Shown: positions 8,111 through 17,486 of the stretch, one piece after another | Position numbering within the stretch: position 1 is the first letter of the stretch | Layout: every line of letters begins with the position of its first letter | Source of the DNA: Nitrososphaerales archaeon | GTDB taxonomy: Archaea > Thermoproteota > Nitrososphaeria > Nitrososphaerales > JACPRH01 | DNA length: 40,183 nt | NCBI GenBank assembly: GCA_030745655.1 | Contig: JASLOE010000005.1 | Span: forward strand, 1-40,183 | Reading direction: 5' to 3' | Made by a program: the position numbers and the translations under genes | The notes under the pieces: generated by a model | Told to the model about the DNA's origin: nothing | Seen by the model: the letters and a program-made list of their open reading frames with translations, nothing else | Databases searched by the model: none

Positions 8111-8758
8111 CTAACCGAAGCTTACAGTTCCAGCTTGCGATGTCTCAGCAGTAGCTGGAAGATCTGGGAACTTGTCTTTCATTCTTTGTTCTGCAACGGC
8201 TGATGCTTCAGCCATGATATTCTCTGCCTCTTCGTTTGCTGCTTCGAAGTTCAATGTTGATCCTCCTAATTGTCCAGCATCCACTAAGATACCGCTAAGT
8301 AATCCACTTATCTCGCCTATCTCGTTTTCTGCTTCAGGCAACACACTTGTTAGTCCACCTTTTACTCCTCGAATGACAGACATTGCAGGTGTGAGAGTGA
8401 CGACTATGTCGCCTAGCTCTTGCACAGTGTTAAGCCTCATGGTTATTTGTTCCAAAGCTAGTTGAGCTGAGGTAACCATCTGATTCATCTTTCGAACTTC
8501 CGAAAGTTCATTAGCAAAAACTGATGCATGCGGCATATCGTGTTTTTGAATTGCACTTACTACTTTAGCGAAAATTTTCTTGTCTCTATCTTTTAGTTTT
8601 GTCGATGCTGTATCAAGCTTTGAGATCTGGATTTGAATCCTTCTCGTAGCTTGCTCAAGTCGTGGTTTCAGGGGTCCTGATGACCTCACTGCACCCTTTA
8701 CTTTATCTCCGAATCCTCCGCTTGGTGATTTTGCCCAATTTTTTGTGAAACTTGACAT
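8111..8758 (-). CDS. cdvB: ESCRT-III protein, short CdvB paralogue
   Basis: This 215-residue Snf7-type protein starts SSFTKNWAKSP and continues with a basic segment, SGPLKPRLEQATRRIQIQISKLD, that closely resembles thaumarchaeal CdvB. The helical core runs to about residue 195. There is no winged helix; the tail holds KFPDLPAT, a Pro-containing patch in the place where a MIM motif would contact the MIT domain of CdvC. It is likely a filament-forming partner of the longer CdvB. The start is ATG at 8758. The region to 8939 separates it from a divergent phosphoesterase gene and should hold both promoters. Confidence 0.92.
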   Translation of the reverse strand: MSSFTKNWAKSPSGGFGDKVKGAVRSSGPLKPRLEQATRRIQIQISKLDTASTKLKDRDKKIFAKVVSAIQKHDMPHASVFANELSEVRKMNQMVTSAQLALEQITMRLNTVQELGDIVVTLTPAMSVIRGVKGGLTSVLPEAENEIGEISGLLSGILVDAGQLGGSTLNFEAANEEAENIMAEASAVAEQRMKDKFPDLPATAETSQAGTVSFG

Positions 8759-8939
8759 AGATATTTACACTATTCAAATTAGATAAGATGTTTGAGCGAT
8801 AAGAGACTAGGTATAACATATTCAACTAAAAACAAAAAAAAGTTAACGTGATTACAGATACTGTCTCATTTGGGAACACTCCCCTTTTAATTAAATAGAT
8901 TTATTTATTTACAGATTTTAGAATCTAAGGACATAATCA

Positions 8940-9626
8940 ATGGATATTATTCTCATTTCAGATATTCATTCAAATCTTGAAGCACTTGATGCAATATCAG
9001 AGGCGATACCTAATTTACCAATATACTGCGTTGGTGATTTTGTAGGTTATGGAGCTAATCCAAAAGAAATTATTCAATGGGCTAAAGAAAAAAAAGTAAA
9101 AGCCGTTCTTGGAAACCATGATTACGCAACTTTAACTGGTGATGTAAAATGGTTTAATGATATAGCCACGTCAGCTATTAATTGGACTTCAAAACAAATA
9201 AATTCAGCTGAAAAAAAATTTTTGAGCAGTTTTCCCAAGATAAATATCGTGAAATTGAAGGATTTTAAAATGTTAATGGTTCATGGAAGCCCAACAAACA
9301 ATCTCTTTGAATATGTTCATCCTGCCACTCATGAACACCTATTCAATGGATATTTGAAAAAGAATAAAGTTGATATCATCGTTTTAGGTCATACACATAT
9401 CCCTTTTACATGGAAAGGGAAAAACGGCATAGTGATTAACCCAGGTTCTGTTGGCCAACCCAGATCAAAAAATTCTAAAGCACAATACGTAATATTGAAA
9501 GAAAAGAATGGAAACATAGAAGCAATACACAAAACAATACCTTACGATATTGAAACTACAGCAAAGAAGATCAAAACTGCCGGATTACCAAGATTCTTAG
9601 CAGACAGACTTTTCAAAGGAATTTAG
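8940..9626 (+). CDS. YfcE/MJ0936-type metallophosphoesterase
   Basis: This 228-residue calcineurin-like phosphoesterase shows all metal-site motifs in order: DIHSN (from residue 8), CVGDFVGYG, GNHDYA, VHGSPTN and GHTHIPF, with INPGSVGQPR near the end. The family hydrolyses phosphodiesters such as bis(p-nitrophenyl) phosphate in vitro, but physiological substrates vary and are not evident here. The ATG at 8940 follows a TTAATTAAATAG element near 8888 and an AT-rich leader. It is divergent from the ESCRT-III gene, with no obvious functional link to its neighbours. Confidence 0.92.
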   Translation: MDIILISDIHSNLEALDAISEAIPNLPIYCVGDFVGYGANPKEIIQWAKEKKVKAVLGNHDYATLTGDVKWFNDIATSAINWTSKQINSAEKKFLSSFPKINIVKLKDFKMLMVHGSPTNNLFEYVHPATHEHLFNGYLKKNKVDIIVLGHTHIPFTWKGKNGIVINPGSVGQPRSKNSKAQYVILKEKNGNIEAIHKTIPYDIETTAKKIKTAGLPRFLADRLFKGI

Positions 9627-9680
9627 TTTTCCAATATCTATTTTTTATAAGATTATGATTTTAAAAGATATCTTGGATAG

Positions 9681-9689
9681 GTTTTTATT
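9681..9689 (+). promoter_or_regulatory. TATA-like element for the ileS transcript
   Basis: GTTTTTATT lies about 25-30 bases before ATGTGG at 9712. Archaeal TATA spacing would put the transcript start at or just before the small ORF that overlaps ileS, so the small ORF could be translated leaderless. Confidence 0.4.
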
Positions 9690-9713
9690 GTTCATTGGAT
9701 TCACGCGAAGAAT

Positions 9714-9794
9714 GTGGAAATTGAAATTGAGCGTATTTTAAAAGTGAAATACAGTTTGGTTGAAAAAAATGAAAATGGAGATTATCTTATTTGA
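9714..9794 (+). CDS. Possible 26-codon upstream ORF overlapping the ileS start
   Basis: A GTG frame (VEIEIERILKVKYSL..., ending in DYLI) runs into the TTG start of ileS and shares its bases, with the stop TGA inside TTGA. The peptide has four Ile residues (all ATT codons), three of them among its first eight residues. It lies where a transcript from the TATA-like element would begin. It could couple translation to ileS, act as a leader peptide or be chance. It is too short for a family call, and AT-rich DNA makes Ile codons common. Confidence 0.3.
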   Translation: MEIEIERILKVKYSLVEKNENGDYLI

Positions 9795-12700
9795 AAGATA
9801 ATAAAACGGATAGAACACTAAATCCGAATTTTAACCCAAAAGAAATCGAGGATGATGTACGTAAATTATGGGAAGATATTGATGTACGACATATTGTCTC
9901 CGAGAAAATTACAAATAATTCTCCTGTCGGCTATGTGGAAGGCCCTCCAACTATGAATGGTGAACCACATATTGGACATATGCGTGGACGTATTCTGAAA
10001 GATCTTTGGTACCGTTTTTCCATATTAAAAGGTATGAATCTTGTCTTTAGAGCTGGTTGGGATACGCAAGGATTACCAGTGGAATTACAAGCAGAGAAAG
10101 AATTAGGATTGACAGGAAGTAAGGCAGAGAATCTAAAAGTTGTAGGTGAAGAAAAGATAGTTGAATCCTGCAAGAAATTGATAAAAAAATTTAATTTAAA
10201 ATGGAGGGAAGCAGATGCTCTTTTAGGTATGTCTATGGATTATGATAAGGCATACTGGACGTATCGAGATGAATACATAGAGAGAGAGTGGAAATACCTT
10301 GAGAAAGCTTGGAAAAATGGGCTTCTTGGAGAGGGTTTCAGGGTAGTGCCTTATTGTCCAAGTTGTCAATGTTCTCTAAGCCATGCTGAGGTAAGTCAAG
10401 GATATGAAAAAGTTTCAGACCCATCGTTATATTATAAGGTGAAAATTGAAGGAGATGATAGATACCTGGTTCTTTGGACAACTATGCCATTTACAGTTGT
10501 GACAGATGAAATGGTTGGTGTTAAACCAGATGAAGAATATGTTGTTGTGAGTGTAAGTTCTGAAAAATGGATAGTGGCGACCATTCGGTTAGAGGAAATC
10601 ATGAATGAGTTGGGTGTTAATGATTACATGGTGCAGGATAGAATTAAGGGTTCAGATCTAGCTGGATTAAGGTATGAATATCCTCTTGCAAAGCAAGTAC
10701 CTATGCAAGTAGAGAATCATAAAAATGAGAAAGTACACAGTGTTGTAGTTGAGGATTTTGTAGATGTAACCACAGGTTCGGGAATGGTTCATTTATCTCC
10801 TGCTAATGGGGAAGAAGATTTTGAGGTAGCGAAACGTAGGGGTATTCCAGTTTTTAATCCCATAAATGATCAAGCGAGATTCAATGCTGAAGCAGGGGAT
10901 TTTGAGGGGCTCCCTGTTAGAGATGCAGATGAAAAGGTTGTGGAAATTCTAAGGAAAGAGAGAAGTTTAGTGAAGATTGGAAAGATAACTCATGAATATC
11001 CTACTTGCTGGAGATCACATCATAAACTTATCTGGATGGCTAGACGAGAATATTTTTACTGGGTTGAAAAATTAGGAGATAAAGCAATAGAAGCAGCTAA
11101 GAAAGTAAATTACTTCTTCGTTCCACCAATGAATCGTTTTATTGAGATGATCAAAGAGAAAGTTCCTTGGTGTGTATCTCGAGATCGTGTTTGGGGTACT
11201 CCTTTACCAATATGGGCATGTTCTAAATGTAATGAAAAGATAGGACTTTTCAGTAGAAAGGAGATAATTGAAAATGCAATAGTTATTCCAGATGGTCCAG
11301 ATTTTGAGTTGCATAGGCCATGGATTGATCGAGTGAAAGTTAAGTGTCACAAATGTGGTAATGCTGCAAATAGAGAACCGTATGTTCTTGATACATGGCA
11401 TAATAGTGGTGCAGCTCCATATGCAGCATTTACTAACAATGAGTATAAAGAATTAGTTCCAGTGAAATTTCTGACAGAAGGAATAGATCAGACAAGGGGT
11501 TGGGCATATACTCTTTTAATTGAACATGTGATATTCACAGAAAAATCTGAAGCCCCGTACAAAGCTTTTCTCTTTCAGGGCCATATTTTAGATGAAAAAG
11601 GGAATAAGATGAGCAAGAGTCTTGGAAATATGGTTGAAGGAATTGAATCATTGAAGTCGAATCCTGTAGATATTATGCGATTTTATATGGTGTGGAAGGC
11701 GAGTCCAATAGATAGTCTAAACTTTAGTTTTAAAGAAATGAACACTAGATCATATCAAGTACTTAGTACACTCTACCATCTACATCTATATTTGTTGCAG
11801 AACAGTAAATATGATAAATTTAACATAAATCTGCACTCAATAAATTGGGCTTCAGACAAATCGCTTCTAAAAGATCAAGAGGATTGGCTTCTCTCTAAAC
11901 TTCAACAAATTATAAAGTCAGTTACTCAAGACAATGAAAACTGTAGATTTCAATCTTCAGTAAGAACAATAGAGAGATTTCTCATAGATGATTTAAGTCA
12001 AACTTATGTCCCAATGACCAGAAAAGAGATATGGGACGATAGTCCAAAAACATTGAATAGGAGATTAGCAATATATGCAATTTTAGCTTACATTCTTAAG
12101 ATTTTAGACATTTTATTGCACCCAATTTCACCGTATATTACAGAACATCTATATCAGAAATCATTTTTAGAAAAGAAAAGCATACTAATGGAAAAATGGC
12201 CAATTGTGGAAGAGAGATTCCTTCTTCCAGAACTTGAAGAAGAAGTTCAGCAGGTTTTACATCTCATATCATTAATGAATTCTGCACGAATGAAGGCAAA
12301 GCTGAAAAGGCGGTGGCCTCTCAAATCAGCTCAAGTTGTTCTTAAGGATAAAGAAAAAATGGAAAAGTACTTGGGCTTAATTAAAGACCAAGGAAACATT
12401 AAGGATGTTTTATTCACCACAGAACTAAAAGGCACGCCTATAGGAGTTAAGATTACTCCACGATATGATCTTCTGGGAAGTAAACTTAAAGCCAAAATGC
12501 AATCTTTTATGAAATATCTTGCAACAGCGGATTCTCTGAAAATCTACTCAGAATTGAAGGATAAAGGTGGAATATCTGTTGAATTAGAAGGGGATGAAAT
12601 AAAGATATTGAAAGATGAATTGATTTTAGAGTATACATCAATTAATAATAATCATGTAGTTGCAGTGAAAGAAGGCATGATTATAGCACTCCAAAAAGAA

Positions 12701-12979
12701 CGTGATGCAGATCTTATTTCTGATGGAAATGTTAGAGATTTAGCTAGAAGACTTCAAGCATTACGGAAAGAAAGAGGATATAATCCTACTGAAATTTTGG
12801 ATACCGCATATGTATCTGGTCTTGATTCTATTTGGAAAGCGAGTATTGATACAAAACTTGATGAATTGACATTTTTAGTTCGCGTAAAAAAGATTAAGAT
12901 AATGGACCAACCTATTCGGGGAGTAAATTGGATGACTACAGATATTGATGGAAATTCAATAAAAATATCTGTTGAATAG
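9791..12979 (+). CDS. ileS: Isoleucyl-tRNA synthetase
   Basis: This 1062-residue class I synthetase charges tRNA-Ile. It has the HIGH motif (60-63, in PTMNGEPHIGHMR), a zinc-binding CPSCQCSLSHAE segment, the editing domain (TTMPFTVVTDEMVGV; TGSGMVHLSPANGEEDFEVA), a second zinc pair of CxxC motifs (CSKCNE and CHKCGN), and KMSKS (606-610). A helical anticodon-binding domain and C-terminal region follow. Length fits archaeal/eukaryotic-type IleRS. The start is TTG at 9791, inside the overlap with the upstream small ORF. The gene faces the flippase gene tail to tail. Confidence 0.97.
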   Translation: MKDNKTDRTLNPNFNPKEIEDDVRKLWEDIDVRHIVSEKITNNSPVGYVEGPPTMNGEPHIGHMRGRILKDLWYRFSILKGMNLVFRAGWDTQGLPVELQAEKELGLTGSKAENLKVVGEEKIVESCKKLIKKFNLKWREADALLGMSMDYDKAYWTYRDEYIEREWKYLEKAWKNGLLGEGFRVVPYCPSCQCSLSHAEVSQGYEKVSDPSLYYKVKIEGDDRYLVLWTTMPFTVVTDEMVGVKPDEEYVVVSVSSEKWIVATIRLEEIMNELGVNDYMVQDRIKGSDLAGLRYEYPLAKQVPMQVENHKNEKVHSVVVEDFVDVTTGSGMVHLSPANGEEDFEVAKRRGIPVFNPINDQARFNAEAGDFEGLPVRDADEKVVEILRKERSLVKIGKITHEYPTCWRSHHKLIWMARREYFYWVEKLGDKAIEAAKKVNYFFVPPMNRFIEMIKEKVPWCVSRDRVWGTPLPIWACSKCNEKIGLFSRKEIIENAIVIPDGPDFELHRPWIDRVKVKCHKCGNAANREPYVLDTWHNSGAAPYAAFTNNEYKELVPVKFLTEGIDQTRGWAYTLLIEHVIFTEKSEAPYKAFLFQGHILDEKGNKMSKSLGNMVEGIESLKSNPVDIMRFYMVWKASPIDSLNFSFKEMNTRSYQVLSTLYHLHLYLLQNSKYDKFNINLHSINWASDKSLLKDQEDWLLSKLQQIIKSVTQDNENCRFQSSVRTIERFLIDDLSQTYVPMTRKEIWDDSPKTLNRRLAIYAILAYILKILDILLHPISPYITEHLYQKSFLEKKSILMEKWPIVEERFLLPELEEEVQQVLHLISLMNSARMKAKLKRRWPLKSAQVVLKDKEKMEKYLGLIKDQGNIKDVLFTTELKGTPIGVKITPRYDLLGSKLKAKMQSFMKYLATADSLKIYSELKDKGGISVELEGDEIKILKDELILEYTSINNNHVVAVKEGMIIALQKERDADLISDGNVRDLARRLQALRKERGYNPTEILDTAYVSGLDSIWKASIDTKLDELTFLVRVKKIKIMDQPIRGVNWMTTDIDGNSIKISVE

Positions 12980-12995
12980 AAGAATATGTGCTTAG

Positions 12996-14558
12996 TTAGC
13001 TTATCCCAACAATCTTGGATATAATTTGGACTAACCCCTCTGCACGTTTGGGAAGGAATTTTCTAATAAATTCAATATCTGCAGGTTGGAATGTTTTCAA
13101 AATACGGAGAATTACTAGATATATGACCATCCCTACAGGAATCAGAAATACTAGTGAGATGATTTGACTTCTGTACCCACTAATAAAATTCAATATCAAA
13201 AAGAGAATAATACCCATAACTGACGCTGCAAAGACAGAGTCTCGATAAGCTTTACCATCGATAACGAAGAGGTCTCGTTTATGTGTAACATACGCCAACA
13301 ATATCGCTATTGAAACTATCATTATGGATCTACTCAATGCAACACCCACAAAATCCAACAATGGTGTAAGAATTGCTAAACCTATGCCTAAAATGACAAG
13401 ACCTGCCAAGTTTACAAGCATAATACTTTTTGTACGACTAGTTGCTAAAAGTTCACTATTGTAGACTGCTGAAATGGCAGTCAGGCCTATTGCAACAGAC
13501 AGAATTGTTGCAGGTAAAGCTCCAGGTAAATATTGCTGTCCAAAGAGCTGAACAAAACCTGAGGCTAGAGCCGCTATTCCAAATGACATTGGAGTAGCAA
13601 TTAAGGTGACATAACGGGTGTAAGTTTTTGCCAATTCCTTAAATTCATCAATCTTTTTAGTTGCATCCAAAGTAGATAAGCTTGGCACTAAAGCGGTAGT
13701 AATAGCATTAGGTGCAAATGCACCTATTGTAGCAGCTGTTACAGCAATATTGTATATTCCTAGATCACTTAACTCTAGTTGCATGAAGGCGAATATCTTA
13801 TCAAGCTGAGTGACTCCGAAAATGATTAGTGATGTTACTAACAATGGAAGTGAATAGTTCATTATGAATTTCGGAGATACTTGTTCATGGTTAACCCAAA
13901 GAGGTTTTAGACACGAGATACTGGTTAGCATAAGAAAGATAATGTCTCCGATTACAAATGCTATCATTATGCCTAGAAGACCTTGTCCTGCAATTGCTAG
14001 GCTTGCTCCTAGAATGTATTTTACTGCAAATGAAATTATTAAAAATAAACTAGCTCTTGGGATACGCTTCAGCCCAACTAATCCACCATAGAAGACTTGG
14101 CTCATCGAAAAAATCCATGTATCCAAGGCGAGAAGTTGAATCCATAATATTTTCGCTTCACCTTTAAATAATGTTTGTGTAATTGGTTCTGCTAGAAAGT
14201 AAAGAAGAAGAGAAAGAATAGTGGCTATTGTTAGTGCGATGAGTATAATAATAAAGAAACTTCGAGTAGCTTTTCCTTTTTCATTTCGGCCTAGAAATTC
14301 AGGGATAAGTTTAGTAACTGCCTGTGGAATCATAATATTGGTTGGAATTATTTGTGGAAGTGAGAAATTAGTAAGAGTCGAAAAACCAAAGATGATAAGC
14401 TGGATTCCAGCGTAAATACCTATTTCGACTGTTGAAAAGAGGTTAGCTATTATTATGAAATAAATGGTGTTCATACCAAGGATAACAATGTTTGAGAAAT
14501 AGATTGATGTAGCACCTTTTGCAACAGTTGTATCATCACCTTCCAATTTGAAATTCAC
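12996..14558 (-). CDS. Polysaccharide/lipid flippase (MOP/Wzx-like)
   Basis: This 520-residue integral membrane protein has about 14 hydrophobic segments. The N-terminal region (SIYFSNIVILGMNTIYFIII) and the internal LIPEFLGRNEKGKATRSFF loop are typical of the polysaccharide-synthase/oligosaccharide flippase branch of the MOP superfamily. Such proteins move lipid-linked sugars across the membrane, for example for N-glycans of the S-layer. Substrate cannot be told from sequence. It is last in a minus-strand run of stomatin, NfeD, AK6-type kinase and flippase. The start is GTG at 14558. A UDP-sugar dehydrogenase gene about 5 kb away may belong to the same surface-glycan theme. Confidence 0.85.
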   Translation of the reverse strand: MNFKLEGDDTTVAKGATSIYFSNIVILGMNTIYFIIIANLFSTVEIGIYAGIQLIIFGFSTLTNFSLPQIIPTNIMIPQAVTKLIPEFLGRNEKGKATRSFFIIILIALTIATILSLLLYFLAEPITQTLFKGEAKILWIQLLALDTWIFSMSQVFYGGLVGLKRIPRASLFLIISFAVKYILGASLAIAGQGLLGIMIAFVIGDIIFLMLTSISCLKPLWVNHEQVSPKFIMNYSLPLLVTSLIIFGVTQLDKIFAFMQLELSDLGIYNIAVTAATIGAFAPNAITTALVPSLSTLDATKKIDEFKELAKTYTRYVTLIATPMSFGIAALASGFVQLFGQQYLPGALPATILSVAIGLTAISAVYNSELLATSRTKSIMLVNLAGLVILGIGLAILTPLLDFVGVALSRSIMIVSIAILLAYVTHKRDLFVIDGKAYRDSVFAASVMGIILFLILNFISGYRSQIISLVFLIPVGMVIYLVILRILKTFQPADIEFIRKFLPKRAEGLVQIISKIVGIS

Positions 14559-14606
14559 CAGATTATATTTTAAGGCGTAAATAAATGACTCCTTATTCTT
14601 TTCCTT

Positions 14607-15200
14607 TTAATCCAAATATTTCTTAATAAGATCTTCTGTAAATATCTCAGATAACCAATTAATCTTCCCAAATGACCTTTTTGCATCACCACTCCAAACA
14701 AGCCTAATGTCTTTAGCAATATCATTAGGCTGTCTTTCAGTTGTATCAAATTCAGCAATGGTACTTGGTCCGAAACTACGCAATGCACTCGCGAAGCATA
14801 TATCAAGTATCTCTGATGAAATATTATCCTTAATTTTCTTATTCGAGTAAGCACGTTTGGAATATCTCGCTTCCAGCTCCTTTGGGGAACATCTCAGGAC
14901 TGCTACAAACTCGATTTCATCTTGTGAAAGAATGAATGGAAGAAGATGTCCAACCAACACTACTTTTCTTCCCTTAATTTTTCGCAAAACTTGTTTCCTT
15001 AATTTATCAGTATCCACCTCAAAATCTTCACCATCAGAAAGAACACCACCTGATTCTAATGCAATCTTATTCAAATCCAGAAATTTGTATTTAAGACTAT
15101 CCGCCACTATTTTACCTATGGATTTCTTTCCGGTTGCAGGTGATCCAGTTATTCCAATAATATTTAGTGATTGATTACCCAAATGATTCACATAGTTCAT
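14607..15200 (-). CDS. AK6/Fap7-type adenylate kinase-ATPase
   Basis: This 197-residue P-loop protein has Walker A GSPATGKKS near residue 19, VVLVGHLLPFIL for the central strand, and LRCSPKELEARYSKRAYSNKKIKDN, typical of the lid of archaeal putative adenylate kinases related to eukaryotic AK6/Fap7. In eukaryotes and Pyrococcus this family acts in late 40S/30S maturation with ribosomal protein S11/S14. The archaeal homologue probably does the same. It starts at ATG 15200, 20 bases after the NfeD gene, in the same minus-strand run. The family is clear; the role is inferred. Confidence 0.88.
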   Translation of the reverse strand: MNYVNHLGNQSLNIIGITGSPATGKKSIGKIVADSLKYKFLDLNKIALESGGVLSDGEDFEVDTDKLRKQVLRKIKGRKVVLVGHLLPFILSQDEIEFVAVLRCSPKELEARYSKRAYSNKKIKDNISSEILDICFASALRSFGPSTIAEFDTTERQPNDIAKDIRLVWSGDAKRSFGKINWLSEIFTEDLIKKYLD

Positions 15201-15220
15201 GATGTCAGAGGATGTAAGAT

Positions 15221-16534
15221 TTACTCCACCGTTTCTTCAATAGGCTCAACAGTCAGAAGCATTCCATCTCTTTTTAGAATTTTGACTTTTGCACCTCGTT
15301 TGATAGAAAATCTTGTTTTTACCTTCCAATATTCACCTTGATAGAGAACAAATCCTAATTGATTTGGAGAAAGGTTATCAACAGATTCGCCTACACCACC
15401 AACCACTCCTTTGATAAAGGGCTGCAACTGCCTAGCTTTGAGGATTTTATAGGCAGCAAAGATGAAAAAAGATCCCACAATTGGTGGGACAAATAAGATT
15501 GTCATTCTCAGAGTATTCAACCACTCCTGAGACACTACCCAAGGGCCAGCTGGGATCATTAACATGCCACCAACTAACATAGAGAATAATCCACCTCCTC
15601 CCAAAATACCGAATCCTGGTGTAAATAATTCAGCCAATAATAAAATAGTGCCTATCCCCAGCAATATGATTGCACCAAAATTTACTCCTGTTATACCTAG
15701 ACCAATTATACCCAAAATAACAAGGATTGCTCCTAGAACTTCCCCTCCATAACCAGGAGAAGTCACGCCAAAGATAAGCGCATAAATTCCGATAATGAAT
15801 AATAGGTAGCTTAACACTGGTTCAGATAGAAATTGAAGAACAGTTACCCTTAAACTAGGAGACCACTGAACAATTTCAGCATCTAATGTTTTGAGAGTTA
15901 AAGGTCCTTCAGCAGTATCAATTTCAGTACCATCAAGCATTTCAATTAACTCATCAATTGAAGAAGCTATGATTTCTATCACACCACTCTCAATTGCTTC
16001 CTCAGCTGAAAGATTCAAATTTTCCAGTATGAAAAGACGAGAAGCTGTTTCATTCCTACCATGCATATGTGCTTTCTCAACCAAAAACGCTTCCAGAGCA
16101 TTCAAGACTTTTGGGTCTTCCACAGGTACTGCACCACCTAATGGATCCATCAAAACTGGCTGAGCAGATCCAAGAATAGTGTGTGGTGCCATTGCTGCAA
16201 CGTTTGTAGAAAGAAGAATATAGGTTCCTGCTGACCAAGCTTTAGATCCAGTAGGAAAGACATAACCAATAACTGGGACATCAGATCGTTCTATTGCTTC
16301 AATTATATTGAAAGTTGCATCCAAGTTACCACCTGGTGTATTGATTATGAGAATTATTAGACTCCCAGATACAGAAGCACTATCCAATGCTTCATTTACA
16401 AGCTCATATGACATAGGAGATATTGAGCCTTCAAGAGTTACAATCATTAAGTTAGGCGTTTCCGCAACAGCAAACCCGGGTATAAACAAAAATAGGGATA
16501 TGAAACAGATTAACAATCTTCTGCAGTGCAACAT
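15221..16534 (-). CDS. NfeD-family membrane serine protease (ClpP-like)
   Basis: This 437-residue protein has a signal peptide (about 1-25), a ClpP-class protease domain (28-210), four or five membrane segments (230-370) and a C-terminal OB-like NfeD domain (KVKTRFSIKRGAKVKIL). The nucleophile is likely S101 in AWSAGTYILL, near NTPGGN. A lysine at 154 (VEKAHMHGRN) is a candidate for the general base, though its spacing to GRN differs slightly from the archaeal 1510-N protease as I recall it. The family cleaves hydrophobic segments of stomatin, and the stomatin gene lies directly upstream. GGTGA precedes the ATG at good spacing. Confidence 0.92.
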   Translation of the reverse strand: MLHCRRLLICFISLFLFIPGFAVAETPNLMIVTLEGSISPMSYELVNEALDSASVSGSLIILIINTPGGNLDATFNIIEAIERSDVPVIGYVFPTGSKAWSAGTYILLSTNVAAMAPHTILGSAQPVLMDPLGGAVPVEDPKVLNALEAFLVEKAHMHGRNETASRLFILENLNLSAEEAIESGVIEIIASSIDELIEMLDGTEIDTAEGPLTLKTLDAEIVQWSPSLRVTVLQFLSEPVLSYLLFIIGIYALIFGVTSPGYGGEVLGAILVILGIIGLGITGVNFGAIILLGIGTILLLAELFTPGFGILGGGGLFSMLVGGMLMIPAGPWVVSQEWLNTLRMTILFVPPIVGSFFIFAAYKILKARQLQPFIKGVVGGVGESVDNLSPNQLGFVLYQGEYWKVKTRFSIKRGAKVKILKRDGMLLTVEPIEETVE

Positions 16535-16555
16535 AAATTCACCTTGAAGATGGAA

Positions 16556-17335
16556 TTATTTTTTCTTTTCAGCTTTCACAAGACCAAGTATTGTTGCAAG
16601 ATCCTGAGGAGCCCCAGCTGTAGTTACAACCACCATGTTCTTTTCGCGTGCAATTTCAGTCATTGTTTGAAGTTCTCGCAACCGTATGGCACTTGGATTC
16701 TTTGTGTATTGCACCGCAGCTAGTGCCATCTTTTCGGATGCTTGGTGTTCACCCTCCGCAATAATAACTCGAGCTCGTCTTTCACGCTCTGCTTCAGCTT
16801 GTTTTGCAATTGCTCTCTGCATAACATCCGGTAGTTCAACGTCTTTGATCGCAAGTGCTGTTACTTTTACACCCCAAGGATCGGTTGAACTGTCAATAAT
16901 GTCCGTTATCTGTTTTCCTAACTTATCCCGCTCAGTGAGAAGCTCATCAAGGTCAACTTGACCCAAAACATCCCTTAATGTTGATTGAGCCAATAGATCT
17001 GTAGCTAAGTTGAAATTTTCAACTGAAACAATTGCCTTTTCAGGTTCAAATACTCGATAATATACTACAGCATTAACTTCCACAGTTACATTATCTCTAG
17101 TTATGACACTTTGCTGAGGCACGTCAAAGGTAATGACTCTAAGGTCAACCACATTAAATATATCTATTATGGGAATTCTTAGAAACATCCCTGGTCCTTT
17201 TGTCCCTATCAATCGACCCAATCTGAAGATTACTGCCCGCTCATATTCCTTCACTATCTTTATTGAGGCTGCAAATAATATTAAGGAGGCAATGATTACG
17301 AAACCTATAAGAGAAGAATAATCTGCAGAAGCCAT
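16556..17335 (-). CDS. Stomatin/prohibitin-like SPFH membrane protein
   Basis: One N-terminal membrane helix (LIGFVIIASLILFAASI) is followed by an SPFH domain with EYERAVIFRLGRLIGTKGPG, DVPQQSVITRDNVTVEVNAVVYYRV and DVLGQVDLDELLTERDKLG. A charged coiled coil (QAEAERERRARVIIAEGEHQA) and a short C-terminal tail complete it. Stomatins form ring-like oligomers in membranes. The next gene encodes the matching NfeD protease, the classic stomatin-operon pair. The track starts at TTG 17356; I prefer ATG 17335 (259 residues), as an AATATTTCG element about 40 bases upstream would allow a short leader. Either start keeps all domains. Confidence 0.93.
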   Translation of the reverse strand: MASADYSSLIGFVIIASLILFAASIKIVKEYERAVIFRLGRLIGTKGPGMFLRIPIIDIFNVVDLRVITFDVPQQSVITRDNVTVEVNAVVYYRVFEPEKAIVSVENFNLATDLLAQSTLRDVLGQVDLDELLTERDKLGKQITDIIDSSTDPWGVKVTALAIKDVELPDVMQRAIAKQAEAERERRARVIIAEGEHQASEKMALAAVQYTKNPSAIRLRELQTMTEIAREKNMVVVTTAGAPQDLATILGLVKAEKKK

Positions 17336-17486
17336 ATTATTATTAGAAACAGGCAAGTCCTTAAAGATTGCGAAATATTCTTTTTTTCATAAATTATTAA
17401 TGCAAAAGTTAATCATAATATTGACAAATAAATGAAATAAGAGTAGATAATGCTTATATGCGGCCTAAAGAAATTAATTTAACAAT

